From the NCBI GenBank assembly GCA_003194525.1, contig NBIV01000069.1, forward strand, positions 186,001 through 250,000: a stretch of DNA of 64,000 nucleotides. The letters run 5' to 3'. The position numbers and the translations under genes were made by a program. This stretch comes from Gracilariopsis chorda (taxonomy: Eukaryota; Rhodophyta; Florideophyceae; Gracilariales; Gracilariaceae). The notes under the pieces are model-generated. The model had not been told where the DNA came from and made no database searches. It was given only the letters and a program-made list of their open reading frames with translations. This document shows, piece after piece, positions 1 through 10,672 of the stretch (positions within the stretch are counted from its first letter, which is position 1; the number at the start of each line of letters is the position of its first letter).

Positions 1-2392
1 GAGACGTATGCAGTCATTCGAAACTTTTTCCGGAGGCACAATTTTGAGAAAGAAATAAGATGTTCGTGCTTGATCTGGGTACAATGCTTTCTGTTCAGGC
101 ATATTTTTGTAAACCTGTAGCAGTGCTCTTTCAGTACTATGTGCAATAAAGGTTTTAAGGTGTAGAGCAGGATTGTTTGTAGTCCAATGCCCGGAAGTGG
201 AAGAGCACCAAAAGATGTTCGAGATCTTTCTCCGTAAAAGCTGAGCCCAGTTAGGTAGAGCCTTCCCAGGAGTGGCATGACTATGTCTATGTCGGGTTGC
301 AAGGCCGAGGCCACCCGTCGCGACGTGCGCACGGAGGTTGACACAAGAATCAGGTATCCGCAGGAGCAGTGTGCGGGGGTGGTAGTCCTCTAGAGAGTTG
401 AGCTTTCCAAGTTAGTAGCAGGTGCCAACAAGAGCCGTGGGTAGCGGGAAAGCCACCCTTAAAAGCGAAAAGAAAACGGGAGCTGTGCCACGAATATTGT
501 GACGAAGTCTAACGGCAGTGCCGGTAAATAAACCTTATAAAAGGCGAAAACCAAGACGCTTGGAAGGAAAACCCGAATACTGGGGTCCTTTACAAAGGCA
601 AGAGGGTTAGACTTTCCGTAGGCTATGGTGCTTTCCTCCAGGGAGCAGTAGAGAACATACGAATGCGGTCAGATCTAGAGTCAATCCCCCAGGTTGGGGT
701 CTCTTGTTTGGGAAGTTTTACTGGTGCGATGGCAACTCGCCGGCGCACTAAGTACTACCCATCCCAAAAATGGGTGGAAAAGCAATAAATAAAACTAACT
801 AAAATACTCCTTCTTGGTAGTTCATGCCGACTACTGTGGCCGACCGCCAATTGACTCTTATGTGTCCCACGTTTCAAATCCACTATTTGTGGTCGTAGTT
901 CATGCAATGACTACATTACCGAAACATTCGGGAAATCAACCAACTACCAAGAATCCCTCCCTGAGGGTATTGCACCTCCCTATTTTCCCTAGATGTTATA
1001 CAGGAGTAGTATCTGGCTAAGCATATGTTGTTCTAGACCAGACTGAGCTCATGTGTGTGTGTGGATAGCTTCTAGAAATCTGCCACATCATTGTACACCG
1101 AATGATGTTAGCAGAAATGAGGATTCTGCATGGGTAGGGAGGCTTATATCGAATAAAACGATGACTTGCACTTATAAAAGTAGTTCTTTGGACATGTTTT
1201 CTACAGATTGGTCTGAAAAGATGTACTCCAAACAACTCACCTTCTTTTGAAAGCTGGTACACAAATAATGGAAGGTCTCGGATTTCATTAGTGTCTGTAA
1301 CACGGGTTGAGGTTCGTATTCCCTGACTTATGTCATCCACCTTCGAAAAAATGACTTTGCTGCCCGTTCTTGTGTTTCCTGCGTAATGGTACATCCAACT
1401 CCTTCCTTGTTTTCGACAAGAGCTGTTGCCGTCCCAACATTTTCATTCGTGGTCCGTACTGCTTGCAATAAACCTTCAATAATTCCCGAAACCATTACGC
1501 AGCTATCCTTGAACCGAAGTGTTCTCCACCTACGGTGACGAAATGAGGCTTCCTTGGAACTATGAGAGTACCAAGCATTCTCAGCGTTACAAAGCGCTTC
1601 AGTCGTCTGCCAGCAAGCTTCAATTCCTGCTGCGTTTTCTCTTTCTCCAGCATTTTGTACTTCTTCGGTTCCCATTTCAATTGCTCTGAACGCACCCGTG
1701 AGAAATTCGGTTGGACTGAAAACCTCTTTTTGGTATTAGTACTCACCATCATTTCTTTCTTCGCCTGCACTGCCCTGCGAAACTTATTTACATGCTCCCC
1801 TCAATACCTTCTCTATCCGTTTATTTATTCTGTGAAGCCAAAGTATTTGTTTCTTATGCTGAAATATGGAAACTTATGCTTCTGTCACTTCAGTATTACC
1901 ATTCTCCTCGTATGCGTATATGATTTTCATCACCTACATCCAGCTAATGCCTACTTGCACTTATCAATAGAGTTGGATTCATAGCCAGAAGCAAACGTTT
2001 CTTGAGGAAGATGGCCAGTATGTGAAACAAATGTAGTGCATGCAACCAGAACATATACACCACAACTATAGGAATCGGGCAGGTTTTCGAATTTACGAAC
2101 GGCAAGAAGATAGTTCTTTTTAAATGTAGTCCATTTCACTCTGTGACAAGGAAAACCATAGTCAAACTCTGCCTAGAAGAACTCAATAACGTGTGCGGGG
2201 CATTTTCAACCAATGCGTTCACCAAAAATCACAACTGGCGATTCAACTTTCGGCGAAGAGGTCGGAGTTCGGCGAGCAACGATCACATTTCATTGCTTGT
2301 TTTCAAAGCTCAGCGGAGCTATAACCGTAGTAGATTCGGCATTTCTTTCAAATAATTGGCTTTGAAAAGGTTCAACAGATGTGTCGAGATGT
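1..2392. other. Stretch without a recognisable gene
   Basis: Only short overlapping frames on both strands, none with a recognisable domain. A minus-strand frame near 1330-1770 is rich in Lys, Arg and Glu and might be a further decayed part of the retroelement to its right, but nothing diagnostic is visible. No convincing tRNA, rRNA or repeat was seen. Confidence 0.5.
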
Positions 2393-4421
2393 TCATGCTT
2401 GTATAAAGCCCCCTTTTTCTGAGCGTAGAACGAATGAGACATGCGCATAAGGTAGGCCCCGGTGACTTAGTTGCAGAATAATACTCCTTCCTTCGGTCTT
2501 AGATGGGACAAGCTTCATATTCAGTGGCCTGATGTTGGCCGGAGGCCCTGCGGAGAGAGATACACAGAAAATTTCCATATGCTCCGTTAAAATGGCTTGA
2601 ACTTCGGTGAGGTGCGGGGCTGTTATGCCATTTTGGCGTGCTGTCTCGACCATGCCACGTACTGCGTTTTCGATTTCTTCGTGCTGTGACCTGTCTGCAG
2701 GGTCAGGCAGCAAGGTGTCGAGAAATGGGTATTGTTCCTGGCGTGCGGCATGATAATTCACCCTCGGATAATCAGCAGGCAGTACGGATGTTGTATTGGT
2801 GGACGGAGTTGGACCAGCGTCTTTGTGGAGCCTCGCAATCATCGAACGGCTGACGTACCCTTTCTCAAATCGACTGTTGGTTTCCCAACTTCGGAGCAAT
2901 CTGCTCCGTTCAACACAAAACGATTATTGTCGAGCAAAGTCTCAGTGTCTACGCGGGGGTGGCGCAGAACTGAGTGACTGATGAGGAGTTCTTCGCATGC
3001 TAAGTCATTGTCTGCTAGGAGATAAGTGATATTGATGAGGGCCAGACTCCCCCATGGTAATTGCAAGGCAGTACGTTGGGCTGTCCATGTGCGTGAAAAT
3101 GCGAAGCTTTGGGGTGTAGAACCCGATTTCAGCGACAGAGAGGTGTGTGGTCTTGATGGCTGCAATATTGTCGATGCCCTTTAGCGCCACTTTCTCTGAA
3201 AGGTGAGGAGACACAATGCTGTCGTCACTTCCGTCATCGCAGCGACTGGTGCCGTCTAAGAAGGTTCTGCCGTCAGAGACGGTGATGATGCATGACGCGG
3301 CAGAAAGAGGAGCTCTACGTTGTTGCCATCGGTTGACTTAACTTTTGGCCAAGGTGTGTGGCTTTGGCCTTGTTCGTTTGGCTACGTTTCTATTTTGAAG
3401 GGCCATCTGCCGCTTTATGTGGCGCAAATGCAGCCTTGTACTCCTGCTTCTCTTCATTTATGGCCATATCGCAATCTTCGAACCAATGATGGGCGGCGTT
3501 TCTTTTGCACTGCGGATGAGAGCAATATGGAGGAAGCCTGTTGCATGAACGCGATTTGCGCGGCTCGTTGCTGGCACTGCTCGCCTCGCCGCTTGTATTT
3601 TTCTTCTCAGATTGAACTTTCCGTTATTTGTGGGTGCGGGAGTTGATGCTGCGAGGGTTTGGACCATTTTAAAGATCCTCAAACGATTGACAGACTTTTA
3701 CTGCATGTGCGAAGAATTCGTTAAAGTCCTTTTGAAACTCCATGTGAGAACATACCAGATTGGATTCGAGTTTTGCGCGCAGTGATTTGGACTTGACTGC
3801 CGAGATGATGTGCACAATGGAGATCTTAGACCTCGATTTCGTTACCCATTTCAATCCGTGGCGTCTTAAGAGTGACAAATATGATGCACACAGATTTTCC
3901 ATGCGCATCGGCGTGGACGTCTCCATCACGTTCATTCCGAGTTCTCTGTCAACGATGACGTTAAGATTCGAAAGAGAAATAGTATTCTTGGTCTTGGGTC
4001 GCTTCTCTAGAAAGTTTTGCAGCATTGCATCCGTTGACATGTCCAAGTCAGTCAGATTTGGAATCAGTTTGAGATCCACGATGGATTCCAGCCATTCTGG
4101 GTCCACGCAGTAAGTAAGGTTGGCTGGTCGGATGGGCCAGGTAGTTGTCGCGTCGATAACGGCAATCTGAAGGGCGCCTATGGTGACTTCTTTGCAATAC
4201 TGATCGCAAAGCACAAGAAAATTTCTGATTGACCCGGAGTCGGTTTGTACTAAGCGCGGGTGACAAACCGATGTAAAAACAAAAATTGGTTCTTGAAAAG
4301 CAACGTCAGGCTGCTTTACATCTGTCTGGCTGCTGTGTTTTGGCGTTGGCTGTGGATGAGATATTTCGATCGAACGGGGAGGAAAAACCAAAAAAACTGT
4401 TGTACTGAAACCAATGATCAC
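2393..4421 (-). mobile_element. Degraded Ty3/gypsy-type retrotransposon fragment (gag, zinc knuckle, protease, start of RT)
   Basis: Read on the minus strand, pieces of one polyprotein appear in the expected order but in different frames. Positions 4421-3669 encode a 250-residue gag-like piece. At 3524-3471 a zinc knuckle is spelled C-x4-C, then two His, then C (starts CSHPQC, ends FEDC). Around 3165-2839 lies a protease-domain tail with a LLADNDL...GVDTETLL type of sequence. At 2899-2393 there is the linker leading into reverse transcriptase, with the HMEIF...SAGPPANIRPL signature that precedes RT in gypsy elements of several protist groups. The fragment then stops: no YxDD, RNase H or integrase was found further left. 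No LTR pair is visible. I see the motifs directly; assignment to Ty3/gypsy is from family resemblance. It is clearly dead (multiple frame changes). Confidence 0.65.
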
Positions 4422-5448
4422 TGTGGCGAACTACGATAGTTGTTCTTCCATGAAAGCTGAGGTTTGACGCCTCTCGTTTTACTCAGAGGCGGCTCTGTCG
4501 TGCCTTAAGACAGAGCAGCAAAAAAACCCTGTGCATCCCTACTGCTACCTACAGTGCCACCTACGCAGCGTTCGAGTGGAAGGAACCCTGTTTTTCATTT
4601 GGGTTCCGACTAACCATGCAGAGCTGGCATCAGCTATAAGATGGCTTTGCCTTTATCGGGCACTCAAGAGCGTGCCCTAGCAGGATTTTTTTCGTGCCTT
4701 CGAATCTGTGAGTGTCATGTTGCACGATTTCATGACACCGGACGACAACAATCCTTTTTCACCCTCCTTCGCTGGAGAGTATCTTGGAAATGTGGTCATA
4801 GCTCGAGAATACCAGCACTGGCGTGGAATTCCAATAGAAAGTAGACCGAAAAAGGTTAATAGAAACGTGAGTTCTGCGGCAGGTGCAATAAATGACGGCC
4901 TCGACTAAGGCAAGGCGGAAACAGGTGATGATAAAAGGGTACACAAGACAGCCGCCCACTAGTAGCGGTGGGGAAAAACAGTAATGACAACAGATGCGCG
5001 ACCAAAACCTAAGGTCTAGCGCAATAGGGATACAAATGTTTTCACTGAACACTCGCCAACAAAACTTTAAGTCTATTGCGTGGTTTGGAGCCAATTAGTA
5101 CGCGGGCTGATTTCGTAACAGACCAAGGCAGCCGAGTCACTCAGGGTATGCAGGAGACCGAGCTGCACGGGGATGTGGGGAAAATGGAATAGAGTAGTGA
5201 TGGAGGCAAGGGGAGCAAACAGCTCTAAGAGAAGGTGGGGGTCGCCAAAGGAAGGAGAAGTGGTCTGGCCAATTATGGCTTAGAGGCCGCCGACCTCGGG
5301 CTTTTATAGACAATTAGGCTACGCCCATAATCTCTGGTTATGCATACTACGTCTGAGCAACAACTCATAATCACATGTCATGGGCCACATCCTTGCCATG
5401 ACGGGCCAACTTGGCAAAAGGTATAATATCTCCTAGGGTGTTGTTTTG

Positions 5449-5458
5449 TCTATATATT
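5449..5458 (+). promoter_or_regulatory. TATA-like box upstream of the small broken gene
   Basis: A TCTATATATT sequence lies about 55-60 bp before the ATG at 5511. The homologous position in the second copy (7846-7855) reads TCTATATAAT before the ATG at 7907. Conservation in both copies at the same spacing supports a promoter role. Confidence 0.5.
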
Positions 5459-5510
5459 ATCTGGTGAGGGCCCCGTCCAATTCCAGCAACATTCTTCCAG
5501 CCACCTCACC

Positions 5511-5933
5511 ATGTCCAGGCCAGACGTAGCCTCCATCATTCGAGGGCTCTCAGACGATTCCAGCTTGTCGGGACATTCGTTTCAGTATTGTGATTAAGTA
5601 GAGTTGGAAGCAGAAGAAGAAGATGCGCCGTCGCTCTTATCCCCGTGGAACGAACAACTGGCAACCGAAACAGTCCTGAATAGTGTTGAGGGCTTTGGAA
5701 TATCTTCGTCTTTACTGCTTGAACTAAAGGATATTTTACGCTGTGTTGCGGAATGCGAGTTGAAGATGGTGGAAGTTGATACAATCCTGAATGATCTCAT
5801 ACAACAAGTACCAAACTTGTATGTTAGTGGGCTGATGCACGGGTCGGGTTTTGCTTCAGACTGCCATGCTCTGCAAAACCTCACTCCCATCCATTCTCTT
5901 CTTCCTATTATAGAGCAACGTCTTAATAATTAA
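5511..5933 (+). pseudogene. Small gene of unknown function, copy 1, with one in-frame stop
   Basis: From ATG 5511 the frame reads 28 codons, meets TAA at 5595-5597, then stays open to the stop at 5931-5933, giving about 140 codons in total. The second copy has TTC at the TAA position (GAC-TTC-GTC against GAT-TAA-GTA), so the stop is a lesion rather than the natural end. After the stop the product is acidic (EAEEEDAP) and then helical, with a hydrophobic heptad-like segment (SSSLLLELKDILRCVAECEL) and the shared motif LNDLI-Q-PNL. No known domain is recognised. It could be translated from an internal start after the lesion, but no ATG is well placed. The gene lies in a duplicated unit with its own TATA-like box. 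Confidence 0.55.
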
Positions 5934-5935
5934 AC

Positions 5936-7117
5936 AATGCTGTAAGCTTCCTTTACCTTTGCTTCTTCGCAGCAGGCACGGTAGCTGGAGGGTGTGTGGC
6001 AGCACGCGCAATGCGAAGAGATGCTCTGCTAGGTCACACAAATAATGCATAGCACCGTACGGATGTGGAAGCGGTTGATTTGGTGGTCTTCATAGAGATA
6101 TTCGTCTTGGTACAGACGACAGGGCACGCATATTCCAAAGCTGAGCGTCTTCACCTTGCAGTTACTTGCGTAGTGCTTGCAGCCACGCAGCGGTGTTTGT
6201 TGCTATTGTGGCGATTTTGGTTGAAGCGCTGGCGGAAATGGATGGCCGTTGACGTCAACAGGGTGGAACTGGTCCTTGAACAGGGTGCAAATGGCGGTGT
6301 ACAGCTCGCGACAGTGTCTGGGAGCGGGAGGGAGACATGAAAGGCATGGGACGTGACGGAAGCGCACGCAGCGCCCACCTGCGCACTACGGTGCGCTAGT
6401 AACGAGAGAGACAGTGACGACGGCCTGGTGGGCGGCGCGACGGTTGCCCATCGGACACGACTCATTGCCCCCGAACTCCTTACCATCCTAGCCACAGCAT
6501 CAGATCTTTGTTGCTGTTCTCCAAGTGAGACCTGATCACGTCCAGTCTGCGTCGATGAACTCGCTGCATAGAAGTTTACGATCGAAATCATTCTGTTGTT
6601 CAATCATCTCAATGAGTCGTATTATCTTTCGGTGCGCTTCCAGCAGACGTAATTGCAGCGTAACCCTATCGTCAGCCAATTACTTTCTCTTGCGATATCG
6701 TTCTACGTATAAATCAGACCTAGCAAGCACTTCAAACAATCCAGTTGTTGTCCGAGTGCTCAACATATGAGGTCCATCCATCGACAAGCAGAGACATGCT
6801 AAGGGTAGCAAAAGTCCTGAGAAATGCGATGTACAGTGAGATGCTGTACACAGGGAACGGTTCGGGTAAGATTGGGTGGGACAGCGGTGTGGATGGCCGT
6901 GAGTTACACCAGAGGTCGAAAAAGCAAGAGGGGGTTTGGCCCTTAAAATGAGATCGCATCTCATATTGACTCCACCTGCTTTCTGCGTTTTCCACCTATG
7001 GCACTGATGGGGGTGGAATGCCTGACAGAATCCACAGCTGAATCGTTGCAGCACGTGGCTTGCACGAGCCGCAGCAGAATGACTTGACACAAGATGAGTG
7101 GGTGCATATACATATTG
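5936..7117. other. Stretch without a recognisable gene
   Basis: Frames of up to 150 codons exist on both strands, but their products are low-complexity (Ser/Thr/Arg-rich) or mixed, with no domain and no paralogue in the window. I see nothing that can be named. Confidence 0.5.
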
Positions 7118-8310
7118 TGAGTGTCATGTTGCACGATGTCACGACACCGGACGATGACAGTCCTCTTTGTACCCTTATTTGCTGGAGAGTAGATCAGAAA
7201 TATATTGGTAGCTTGAGAGTACCAGCACAGGCGTGCAATGCCAATGTAGTAAATAGGCACAAACTCCGATAAAGAACCAAGATCCAAGGTAGAAAAGAAA
7301 CCCGGTAGTGACCGTACAACACAACGAGCGACAAAGCCCGGTACAGTATAGCAAAGAGACTACACCACCGGACAACCTACGCGATCGAAACCTTAGATGT
7401 AGCGTAGTGCTGATGATCAGTCCTAGTTAAGCGCAATGGCCTACACACACGACCGAAACCTTAGGTCTAGTGCGCGGCCGAAGTGCACCGTGCTACACAA
7501 GACGAGCCCAAACAAGTGCAGTGTAGTACAATCACGTGAGAAGATGCAGGAGACCGAGCCGCAACACGTAAAGGGGGGTGTGGTAAAGATTGTGGTTGAT
7601 GAAAGGAAGGAGCAGACTGCTCTAAGAGAAGGTGGGGGTTGCCAAAGGAAGAAGAAGTGGTCTGGCCCGAGTTGGCTTGGAGGCCACCAAAATCGGGCTT
7701 TTATAGACAATCGTTCTATATAAATACCCTCTAGTCTCGCATACTAGGTCTAAGTAACAACTCATACCAATCGGTCATGGGACATTTCTTCGCCATGACG
7801 GACCAGTTTGGCGAAAGGTATTGTACCTACTAGGGTATTTTTTTGTCTATATAATATCTGGTGAGGGCCCTAGATAATTCCACGAACATTGTTCCAGCCA
7901 CCTCATCATGCCCATGCCAGACGTAACCACCATTATTCGCCATATATCTGAGGACTGAAGTTCCTCTATTCCATACTGTGACTTCGTCGAAGTGGAAGCC
8001 GAAGAAGAAAGCGCGCCGTCACCTTTGTGAACCACAAAAATGGCAACGGAAACACTTCCTGATAATGTTGAGGGCTTCGGGTTTTCTTCTTCCTTGTTGG
8101 AGAAGCTAGAAGAGGTACTCCGTCTTATTTCTGAAAGCGAAATGAAATGGAAAGAAGCTGCTGTGGTACTGAATGACCTTATTGCCCAGGCACCGAATCT
8201 TTAGGTGCGTGGGTTACTACATGGAGTGGTGTTTTCTGCAAACTCTCGTCTTCGAAATACCGTTGGCCCTATTCCCCTCCTTCTCACTCTGCTTGATACC
8301 GTCTAGACAA
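7118..8310 (+). repeat. 1.2 kb duplicated unit, copy 2
   Basis: Direct-orientation partner of 4707-5935. Within it, near 7380-7490, a further short internal repetition of the GACCGAAACCTTAGGTCTAG type is present. The gene at its right end is more decayed than in copy 1. Confidence 0.78.
7907..8306 (+). pseudogene. Small gene of unknown function, copy 2, with three stops
   Basis: Aligned codon by codon with 5511-5933. It shares the start (PDV-[AT]-[ST]-II-R), the acidic EAEEE block, VEGFG-SSSLL, the LNDLI-Q-PNL motif and a hydrophobic C-terminus. In the frame of the ATG it has TGA after about 16 codons, TGA just after the acidic block, and TAG after the PNL motif. A small deletion lies near the second stop. 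The protein would not be made. Its value is that it shows the ancestral codon at the stop in copy 1. Confidence 0.6.
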
Positions 8311-8500
8311 ATAAAGGATAACTCTTCTTCATTGTGATACTGTGGTTGCTGTGGTTGGTGTTTCTGCTCCTATTGCTGCTGTTGTGCATCTGATCTAGTT
8401 CATAGCTGCCTCTGTACGCGTATCCATCCTCCACCACCCTGTCGTAACGGTGGTAGTTGTAATTCGGTCCTATCCCCTGACTCAGTGCCTGATGTACTTC

Positions 8501-9112
8501 CTACACCAATTTGCCCGCCCAGCCCTGCTGGGTTAGCGCGCGCGCGGCGGTAGTCTTGCCGCTGCCAGGAGGCTCGTGCAGTAGTAGCAGCCCACTGCAC
8601 GTGGCTGAGTTGTTAAGCTTTCTCCGCACTAGAATGTACCACAGTAAGCGGCTTTTCACGCCTTCTCGCAGGTGTAGACAGTGCCAAGCGGCTTCCACCT
8701 GAGCTGTAAGCAGCTGCGTCACTGTGACGCCGTACATGCGCCGCATGCCGGAGCGCATGTAGTATGCGTGAAGACGCACATTCAGTGGCGCTGCGGCTGC
8801 TTTAGGGGACAAGGCGAGGTGTTTGTGGTTGTCAAAGACAAGATGCGTGCTTTCCACACGGAAAACGCACGGGTTCATTGTCGCTGGAAGCTTGATATGT
8901 CACAGAATGCTTTTCGAGCTGATCGCAAACGCGCAGCTTTGGAGCGGCGCCGAACTCACGAAGCGCTCCACTGTAGAATGCAGCGCGGCGAACTGCGCTC
9001 GTTGCTTGTGCAACGTCAAGTAAAACTCATTGCAAAGCTTGGGGTTCGAAGGTGGCAGTCTCAGTTGCACGTTCGTGGTTATGCCATCGGCTTCATCGTC
9101 GATGGCGTCCAT
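8501..9112 (-). pseudogene. Truncated Pch2/TRIP13-like AAA+ ATPase (N-terminal part only)
   Basis: One continuous minus-strand frame runs from at least 9232; the likely ATG is at 9112 (MDAIDDEADG). It is broken by one in-frame TGA at 8900-8902 and ends at 8501, just after the Walker A motif. The part before Walker A resembles the Pch2/TRIP13 family: a Trp followed by a charged stretch with EGVKSRLL, then SGLLLLHEPPGSGKTT and ARALTQ, matching the family order W-x-L ... VK-LL-Y ... VLLHGPPGTGKT. The first Gly of Walker A is Glu here (HEPPGSGKT). Walker B, sensors and the C-terminal half are missing. In intact form the family remodels HORMA-domain proteins in meiosis and spindle checkpoint control. 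The stop, the altered P-loop and the truncation together indicate a dead fragment. Confidence 0.55.
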
Positions 9113-9185
9113 TTTGGCGTCGGGGGAAGGGGAGGCGCTGCCGGTGCGCGGTAGACTTGCGGGCTGCTTTTTATGCTTATGCAGA

Positions 9186-9259
9186 TGCATGGTCTTGCTA
9201 TGATGGCAGGGCAGGGAAATTTTGGGGTGCACACCCTGCCATCATGGCAAGAGCATGCA
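9186..9259. repeat. Near-perfect 26-bp inverted repeat (hairpin)
   Basis: The arms 9186-9211 (beginning TGCATGGTCTTGC) and 9234-9259 are reverse complements with about two mismatches, separated by 22 bases. The stem core is ATGATGGCAGGG. It sits just upstream of the likely start of the Pch2-like pseudogene. It could be a small-RNA-type hairpin, a transposon remnant or chance; the sequence does not decide. Confidence 0.75.
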
Positions 9260-9450
9260 CCCAGATTCACACATATCTACATGGGCGCCGAGGCAGGCTT
9301 AACTCTGCGCTCTGGTTGGTGTGAATAAAATACGTTCTGCTGAGCTGGGGAGGGGACCTCTCCTTACAGCTGAGGCTGAACTCTGTGCACTAATTGGTGG
9401 AAATTCTACACTTTGTACATTATGTAGATTCAGCAAAAGCCAGTTTGCCA

Positions 9451-9740
9451 TCTTCCACACGTGGACATGCCAAGTGTATACGTGGCTCCCTAGGCCCTTA
9501 CTACATATGGACATGGACATGGGTTTTTGGCACCGCACCGGGAAAAGAATGAAAAATAATTCATGTTTACTAAGTGAAAATTTAAAAACAAATCTGGTAG
9601 AAAGTTTCCGAAGTGTCTCTTCCGTGGGGTTGCTCTTTGAGCGACCCCAAAATCGTGGACAATGGACAAGATAGACTTTTGTCCATGTAGAAAGAAAGCA
9701 AGAAGCCACGTGTACACTTGGCATGTCCACTTGTGGAAGA
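9451..9740. repeat. 290-bp element with 38-bp terminal inverted repeats (MITE-like)
   Basis: The arms 9451-9488 (starting TCTTCCACACGTGG) and 9703-9740 are inverted copies with about three mismatches. The interior is AT-rich and has no gene. A second short palindrome, about CCGCATTGAAA / TTTCAATTGCGG, follows at 9741-9764. Size and structure resemble a non-autonomous DNA transposon, but no target-site duplication could be recognised and there is no second copy in the window. Confidence 0.6.
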
Positions 9741-9847
9741 CCGCATTGAAAGTTTCAATTGCGGACTCCAGACTCAAATAAAAATCGCCGCAACCTGCCA
9801 ATTCTTCTTCTTCCCGACTCTCTCCTTAATCACCGCGTCGTAGCCCC

Positions 9848-10672
9848 ATGATTCGCTCAGCCCTGTTGACAGGGGCACCTTGCTGTTTCCGGTTCAAGAG
9901 CAGCAGTACATCTTACACTTCTGGACTAAGGCCCGGGCCAAACAACGGACAAGCCGCCATTGCAATTCTGCGTAATGTCCTTCGCGAAGAGCAGTCTTCC
10001 GTCAATCATGAAGGCATGGAAAAGACACCCTCTCCGGTGGCCTCCTCGTGTGCGCAGGGTCGCGTTCTTCCCAAGGGGCGTTCACCCGTGATGATCACTC
10101 TCAAAGACTTTCATCTCGAGCCTGTAAAGTATGCAGGTTTGACTGTGGATGCATACCATGAGCTAATTGAGACTGGTTTCTTGGACCATGCTCGTGGCGA
10201 GCTGATCGACGGCTTTTTCATTCCGATGCGTCCTCAATCACCCCGTCACTCTAAGGTCGTAAAGAACCTCATCCGTCTACTAGCAAGTAACTTTCTCGAC
10301 GTGGCAGAAATTGGGCCAGCTACTCCTATTTCTCTATCGGACGGTAAGTCGGAACCGGAGCCAGATATAACTCTTTCTAAGCAAGGCGTTTATGACCACC
10401 CTGGACCAAGAGACATCTTTGTGGTGGTGGAGGTGTCGAACTCCTCTTTAGATTTTGACAGCACGACCAAGCTGACTAAGTACGCCACCAGCGGGATTCC
10501 AGAGTACTGGAGAATAGATGTCAATAAGCGCACTGTGCGCATCCTTCGCAATCCGCAAGGAAACCGTTTCATGTACGACGAGGTTTTCTTTGAAGGCCGC
10601 ATCACATTAGCAGCCTTCCCAAAGAAAGAAATTGAGTTTGGCGACATCTTTCTAGGACTTCCCGCTTCTTAA
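9848..10672 (+). CDS. Uma2-family (DUF820) PD-(D/E)xK nuclease-fold protein
   Basis: The 274-residue product has a Uma2 domain at about residues 85-270. The hallmarks are in order: RGELIDG at 116-122, EPEPD with the presumed catalytic Asp at 173, VVVEVSNSS with the second acidic residue at 195, Lys 208 or 211, then KYATSGIPEYWRID at 211-224. Uma2 proteins are abundant in cyanobacteria and other multicellular bacteria; their substrates are not well known. Here about 85 residues precede the domain. The first 25 are rich in Ser, Arg and hydrophobic residues with no acid, which could be an organelle-targeting peptide. The ATG at 9848 is the first in frame. All catalytic positions appear intact. 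The frame lies among eukaryotic features with no bacterial neighbours, suggesting an old transfer from a cyanobacterium or the plastid lineage (inference). Confidence 0.88.
   Translation: MIRSALLTGAPCCFRFKSSSTSYTSGLRPGPNNGQAAIAILRNVLREEQSSVNHEGMEKTPSPVASSCAQGRVLPKGRSPVMITLKDFHLEPVKYAGLTVDAYHELIETGFLDHARGELIDGFFIPMRPQSPRHSKVVKNLIRLLASNFLDVAEIGPATPISLSDGKSEPEPDITLSKQGVYDHPGPRDIFVVVEVSNSSLDFDSTTKLTKYATSGIPEYWRIDVNKRTVRILRNPQGNRFMYDEVFFEGRITLAAFPKKEIEFGDIFLGLPAS

Larger units (their letters stand above)
4707..5935 (+). repeat. 1.2 kb duplicated unit, copy 1
   Basis: This unit matches 7118-8310 along its whole length with many point differences and indels. Both begin with a GTGTCATGTTGCACGAT block followed by GACACCGGACGA, continue through a shared TCTAAGAGAAGGTGGGGGT stretch and a GGGCTTTTATAGACAAT stretch, reach a TATA-like box, and end with a small broken gene. 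The two copies lie in the same orientation about 2.4 kb apart, so this is an old direct duplication. Confidence 0.8.

Noticed and set aside
6151-6603. A 150-codon minus frame rich in Ser, Thr and Arg
   Set aside because: Low-complexity composition, no domain and overlapping frames on the plus strand of similar length.
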